Source: an uncultured bacterium (GTDB lineage Bacteria > Cyanobacteriota > Vampirovibrionia > Gastranaerophilales > Gastranaerophilaceae). From it: a stretch of DNA of 24,978 nucleotides. The stretch is taken from NCBI GenBank assembly GCA_958366705.1, contig CATXCB010000021.1:1-24978 (forward strand), in the 5' to 3' direction. The notes under the pieces were generated by a model. The model worked only from the letters and a program-made list of their open reading frames with translations. It had not been told where the DNA came from and did no database searches. Below are positions 23,013 to 24,978 of this stretch, one piece after another. How positions within the stretch are numbered: position 1 is the stretch's first letter; each line of letters starts with the position of its first letter. The translations under genes and the position numbers were made by a program.

Positions 23013-23406
23013 CAGCTGGGTCGATACTAAGTTTGGCATAATGTTCGTCTGGATTATAAATAACAGGTTTATTAGTTCCGAAAACAGTTTGTAAAATTCG
23101 TTGTCTCTCTTTTTTATCAAGAGTATCAAAGAAATCTTTATGTATAGTATTATAATATCTTTGAGCAACAATTTTAAAATTACCAAGCATCGGAACGTGA
23201 ATACAAGGAGTTATAGTATTCATTCTCTTAACTATTGTCAAACTTTGACAATTATAAAAGTGAACTAACAATTCTTCTTTATCACTATCTGTAAGTTTAT
23301 CTAATTTATCAAGCCACTCTTTATTCTTTACATTAGGAGCAAAAGAATCAAATGTCTTATATAAATTATTAAGTATTCGTTTATGTTGTATAAAACCTAA
23401 TAACAT
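23005..23406 (-). CDS. Conserved phage protein of unknown function
   Basis: A 133-aa protein, helical in its first 65 residues (ILNNLYKTFDSFAPNVKNKE, LTDSDKEELLVHFYNCQSLT) and then a short strand region TPCIHVPMLGNFKIV followed by helix (DTLDKKERQRILQTVF). The PMLGNFKI turn is loosely reminiscent of small phage DNA-binding proteins, but no motif is decisive. It abuts the GroES-like gene (TAGATG) and overlaps the nuclease start by 8 bp, so the three form one operon. A regulator or nuclease partner is possible; I do not assign one. Confidence 0.6.
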   Translation of the reverse strand: MLLGFIQHKRILNNLYKTFDSFAPNVKNKEWLDKLDKLTDSDKEELLVHFYNCQSLTIVKRMNTITPCIHVPMLGNFKIVAQRYYNTIHKDFFDTLDKKERQRILQTVFGTNKPVIYNPDEHYAKLSIDPADV

Positions 23407-23826
23407 CTAATTTTCAAGAATTTTTCGTGTATTATTTTCATTATAAGTATCTACAATAAGAATATCAATCATTTCACAAAGATAATATTCCTCACAAATA
23501 ACATGTTCTTTTCCTCTATATAAAATCTTATTTAATTTAGAATTTTCAAGATAATTCATAATACTTTTATCATTCCATTTAAAATTAATTCTTGAAACAT
23601 TTGTAGGATTGATTTGAACTTTATCTCCTATCTCAATATCATAAGTATTTCTACCATAAGCTACAACTTCTATTTTTATAGGAGACATATTCTGAAGAGC
23701 TTTATCATCTTCTACCATAAGAGGTGAAACTTCAAAATAAGATTTTACTATAACTTTACTTCCTACAGCTTTAGCATCAATAATACTCTTAGGCTCACGA
23801 TAACCAATCATAACTTTATTTTCCAT
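23407..23826 (-). CDS. GroES-like co-chaperonin
   Basis: A 139-aa protein with the strand pattern of GroES/Hsp10: AVGSKVIVKSYFEV near residue 20, the turn KIEVVAYGRNTYDIEIGDKV (about 51-70), and the closing strand YLCEMIDILIVDTYNE (about 114-129), equivalent to the VLIMSESDILAIV end of GroES. Length exceeds the usual 97 aa through an insert (about 75-100) and a C-terminal tail. Phage co-chaperonins such as T4 gp31 replace host GroES so that GroEL can fold large capsid proteins, a sensible role ahead of the head genes. The region between strands 2 and 3 that should hold the mobile loop (SPLMVEDDKALQNM) is divergent. It is the first gene of the leftward operon and ends in TAG. Confidence 0.6.
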   Translation of the reverse strand: MENKVMIGYREPKSIIDAKAVGSKVIVKSYFEVSPLMVEDDKALQNMSPIKIEVVAYGRNTYDIEIGDKVQINPTNVSRINFKWNDKSIMNYLENSKLNKILYRGKEHVICEEYYLCEMIDILIVDTYNENNTRKILEN

Positions 23827-23880
23827 AGTTTATTTGATTATTTAGTTATTAATAAATGTACTATCATATTTATTTCGATA

Positions 23881-23912
23881 CCAATATATATATTAATCAT
23901 TATAAATCCAAA
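23881..23912 (-). promoter_or_regulatory. Candidate Bacteroides-type promoter for the leftward operon
   Basis: On the minus strand, TTTG (23912-23909) is followed after 20 bases by TATATTGG (23888-23881). The Bacteroides primary sigma consensus is TTTG, 19-21 bases, then TAnnTTTG; here the second box has one mismatch. Transcription would begin about 45-50 bases before the ATG at 23826. In such AT-rich DNA a chance match is quite possible. Confidence 0.4.
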
Positions 23913-23992
23913 TACAGAAGATATTTATATTAATAGGTATAAAAGAAGCATACAGACTATCTGTAAAATATATCAAGGATAAAATTATAATA

Positions 23993-24055
23993 ACTATTAT
24001 TAGAAATACTATTGTAAATACTATTGTAAATACTATTAGAAATATTATTATAAAT
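23993..24055. repeat. Imperfect 12-bp tandem array
   Basis: Five consecutive units: ACTATTATTAGAAAT (15 bp), ACTATTGTAAAT twice, ACTATTAGAAAT and ATTATTATAAAT. The shared core TATTGTAAA recurs in the 12-bp repeat at the right edge. A period of 12 bp is a little over one helical turn and also equals four codons. The array lies between the candidate promoter and the GC-rich element. Confidence 0.75.
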
Positions 24056-24083
24056 AATATAGATACTTGTATTTCTCCGAGTT

Positions 24084-24116
24084 AATGGCCACAAGGGAGG
24101 GAGTGTTCCGAAATTC
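24084..24116. repeat. GC-rich element, copy 2 (partner at 1131-1164)
   Basis: A 33-bp sequence with AATGGCCACAAGGG and GTGTTCCGAAATTC at its ends, identical there to copy 1 and differing only in the middle (AGGGA here, CGAGAG there). It is in the same orientation. The bases before it (GAGTTAATGG against AGTTTAATGG) are also similar. A plus-strand ATG inside both copies opens different frames after the indel, so conservation is not at protein level. Confidence 0.7.
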
Positions 24117-24213
24117 TTCCGAAGCTCTTCTTAATTCTCTTTCAATTATTCGTCATTATAATCTCGCACTTGTAGCTACATTAATTATTAAATATATTAT
24201 TAATATAATTGTC

Positions 24214-24274
24214 GCTTTCGCTCTCCTTAAATTATTATATTTACTAATTATTATCTATCTGCTTTCGCTCTCGC
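24214..24274 (-). other. GCGAAAGC mini-hairpin motifs
   Basis: The 12-mer GCTTTCGCTCTC occurs at 24214-24225 and 24261-24272. On the minus strand this contains GCGAAAGC twice, and GCGAGAGC also occurs at 24267-24274. The DNA octamer GCGAAAGC is known to form an exceptionally stable hairpin in single strands and has been noted in some viral replication origins. Here the copies stand out from AT-rich surroundings. A role in origin function is inference. Confidence 0.5.
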
Positions 24275-24427
24275 TATTGCTTTCCATCGCATTATTCTTT
24301 AAATTAATATTAGAATTAATATTAAAATTAATCACTTTCGATTAATAAATATTAATTAAAGTTCGACTCGAATTATAATCATATTAAAACTACTGGTATA
24401 AATATTAATATAAGTATTGATATAAAT

Positions 24428-24451
24428 AGTATTGAAAATAGTATTGAAAAT
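24428..24451. repeat. 12-bp tandem pair AGTATTGAAAAT
   Basis: Two perfect adjacent copies of AGTATTGAAAAT. The unit length and the AxTATTGxAAAT pattern match the array at 23993-24055, so they belong to the same repeat family. Confidence 0.7.
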
Positions 24452-24561
24452 GATGTACTTGTATATTATAATACTATTTAAAATTAAGATGATACTTTTA
24501 TTACATTTAATTGTAAAACAATTTTACAAAATCTTATATAAAATTAAAAAGAAAATTTAAA

Positions 24562-24585
24562 GATGATGTAAAAGATGATGTAAAA
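24562..24585. repeat. 12-bp tandem pair GATGATGTAAAA
   Basis: Two perfect adjacent copies of GATGATGTAAAA, sharing the TGTAAAA end with the right-edge repeat. Read as plus-strand codons they give DDVK twice, within a frame open from 24517 to a TAA at 24604 that has no ATG. Confidence 0.7.
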
Positions 24586-24636
24586 GACATTATTAAAAGT
24601 AAATAAAATATTATTAAAAATAATATATTTATTAAA

Positions 24637-24908
24637 TATAAAAGTGTTGTCAGAAAAGATGTAAGAAAAGATATTAATCAAATGTATAAAAGTGTTCTTA
24701 TAGGAATTAAAAGATAATGTTGAAAAGAGTAAAGTTGATTGTAAATATTAATCATATAAAAGTGTTCTTATAGGAAGTTTATCTAAAAATGTATCTAAAT
24801 AATGTTTAAAAGGTATTGTAAATTATAATAGAGATATAGGAAGAAATAATAAAATAGATATTATTGAAAATGTTGTATCTATTAAATATAAAAGTGTTCT
24901 TATAAATT
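24637..24908. repeat. Four dispersed copies of TATAAAAGTGTT(CTTATA)
   Basis: Copies begin at 24637, 24685, 24755 and 24887. The last three share TATAAAAGTGTTCTTATA exactly; copies 2 and 3 also share the following GGAA. Copy 1 diverges after TATAAAAGTGTT. The 18-mer is an imperfect palindrome (TATAA ... TTATA), as expected of an operator or a promoter core. Copies 1 and 4 are preceded by the same ATTAAA. Spacing is irregular (48, 70 and 132 bp). Confidence 0.75.
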
Positions 24909-24942
24909 ATAAAAAAATATTGTAAAAAGAGATGTTTAAAAA

Positions 24943-24978
24943 GGTATTGTAAAAGGTATTGTAAAAGGTATTGTAAAA
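24943..24978. repeat. 12-bp tandem repeat at the right edge
   Basis: Three perfect copies of GGTATTGTAAAA that run to the last base of the window, so the array may continue. A single related copy, AAAGGTATTGTAAA, lies at about 24809. Plus-strand codons give GIVK repeated, comparable with TIVN in the left array. Confidence 0.8.

Larger units (their letters stand above)
23827..24978. other. Gene-poor control region
   Basis: About 1.15 kb without a convincing gene on either strand. From left to right: a candidate leftward promoter, an imperfect 12-bp tandem array, the GC-rich element, a pyrimidine-rich stretch with two GCTTTCGC motifs, an A/G-rich and very C-poor stretch from about 24360, and dispersed 12-bp and 18-bp repeats to the window edge. 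Short plus-strand frames of about 30-40 codons, each cut by TAA, occur in 24517-24920 and could be remnants of a repeat-coding gene. The position beside a block of leftward genes suits a divergent promoter region and/or replication origin. Confidence 0.6.

Noticed and set aside
23013..23186. Extended N-terminus of the PD-(D/E)XK nuclease up to 23186
   Set aside because: The extra residues are hydrophobic shadow sequence inside the upstream gene, and the ATG at 23012 overlaps the upstream stop as in neighbouring junctions.
24067..24345. Plus-strand hydrophobic ORF of about 87-92 codons starting at TTG 24067 or ATG 24085
   Set aside because: Its start lies in the GC-rich repeat, whose other copy shifts frame after the indel. 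The Leu/Ile-rich sequence is what T/C-rich DNA gives by default, and it lacks charged flanks typical of a membrane protein. Possible but unsupported.
1..24978. Reassigned stop codons (TAG or TGA read as amino acids), known in some crAss-like phages
   Set aside because: TAG ends the portal and GroES-like genes, TGA ends terL and others, and the core genes are complete under the standard bacterial code.
23993..24978. CRISPR array
   Set aside because: The 12-bp and 18-bp repeats are tandem or irregularly spaced, with no uniform spacers and no cas genes.

Overview
The window is a late-gene block of a tailed phage of the crAss-like group (Crassvirales), very probably infecting Bacteroidales. The call rests on gene order and protein sequence: a terminase large subunit (about 776 aa), a portal (772 aa), an acidic scaffold-like protein and a 491-aa major capsid protein with crAss-like sequence, followed by neck/ring-like proteins and a tail protein carrying four BACON-like domains. 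The DNA is AT-rich. Leaders are A/T-rich with no obvious Shine-Dalgarno sequence, as expected for a Bacteroidetes host. TAA, TAG and TGA are all used as terminal stops, so nothing here requires the recoded genetic code of some crAss-like clades.

Every supported gene lies on the minus strand and is read right to left. (1) 23.8-23.0 kb: a GroES-like co-chaperonin, an unknown protein and a PD-(D/E)XK (RecB/Cas4-like) nuclease. (2) 22.0-20.0 kb: a lysis cassette with a YkuD-like SxGC peptidoglycan enzyme, two overlapping spanin-like membrane proteins, a 53-aa protein and two tandem paralogous 96-aa membrane proteins. (3) 20.0-11.6 kb: packaging and head genes, namely a small Cys-containing ORF, a candidate small terminase, TerL, portal, scaffold and major capsid protein. 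(4) 11.6-8.5 kb: three virion/neck candidates. (5) 8.4-2.9 kb: a tail/fibre locus with a coiled-coil protein, the BACON protein, three small beta-rich proteins and two fibre paralogues sharing an N-terminal module. (6) 2.8-0 kb: a second holin-like protein, an FHNG-motif membrane protein and three neck/tail-type proteins, the last cut by the window edge. Hairpins follow several structural genes and probably punctuate the transcript.

The last 1.15 kb (23827-24978) has no convincing gene. It holds a candidate host promoter reading left, a GC-rich element also found at 1131-1164, GCGAAAGC mini-hairpin motifs, families of 12-bp repeats and four copies of TATAAAAGTGTT. Plus-strand composition turns from pyrimidine-rich to purine-rich near 24.36 kb. 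I read it as a control region, possibly a divergent promoter and/or replication origin, between this block and an opposite-strand block to the right.

The most unusual observation is in the tail locus. Six consecutive ORFs (8405 to 3474) lie in one reading frame, separated only by a stop and 9 or 12 bases. One BACON-like domain is cut in half by such a TAA: its first half ends the 70-aa protein and its second half begins the 208-aa protein. This could be a split, intermolecularly completed adhesin domain, a readthrough product, or recent decay of a larger fibre gene.
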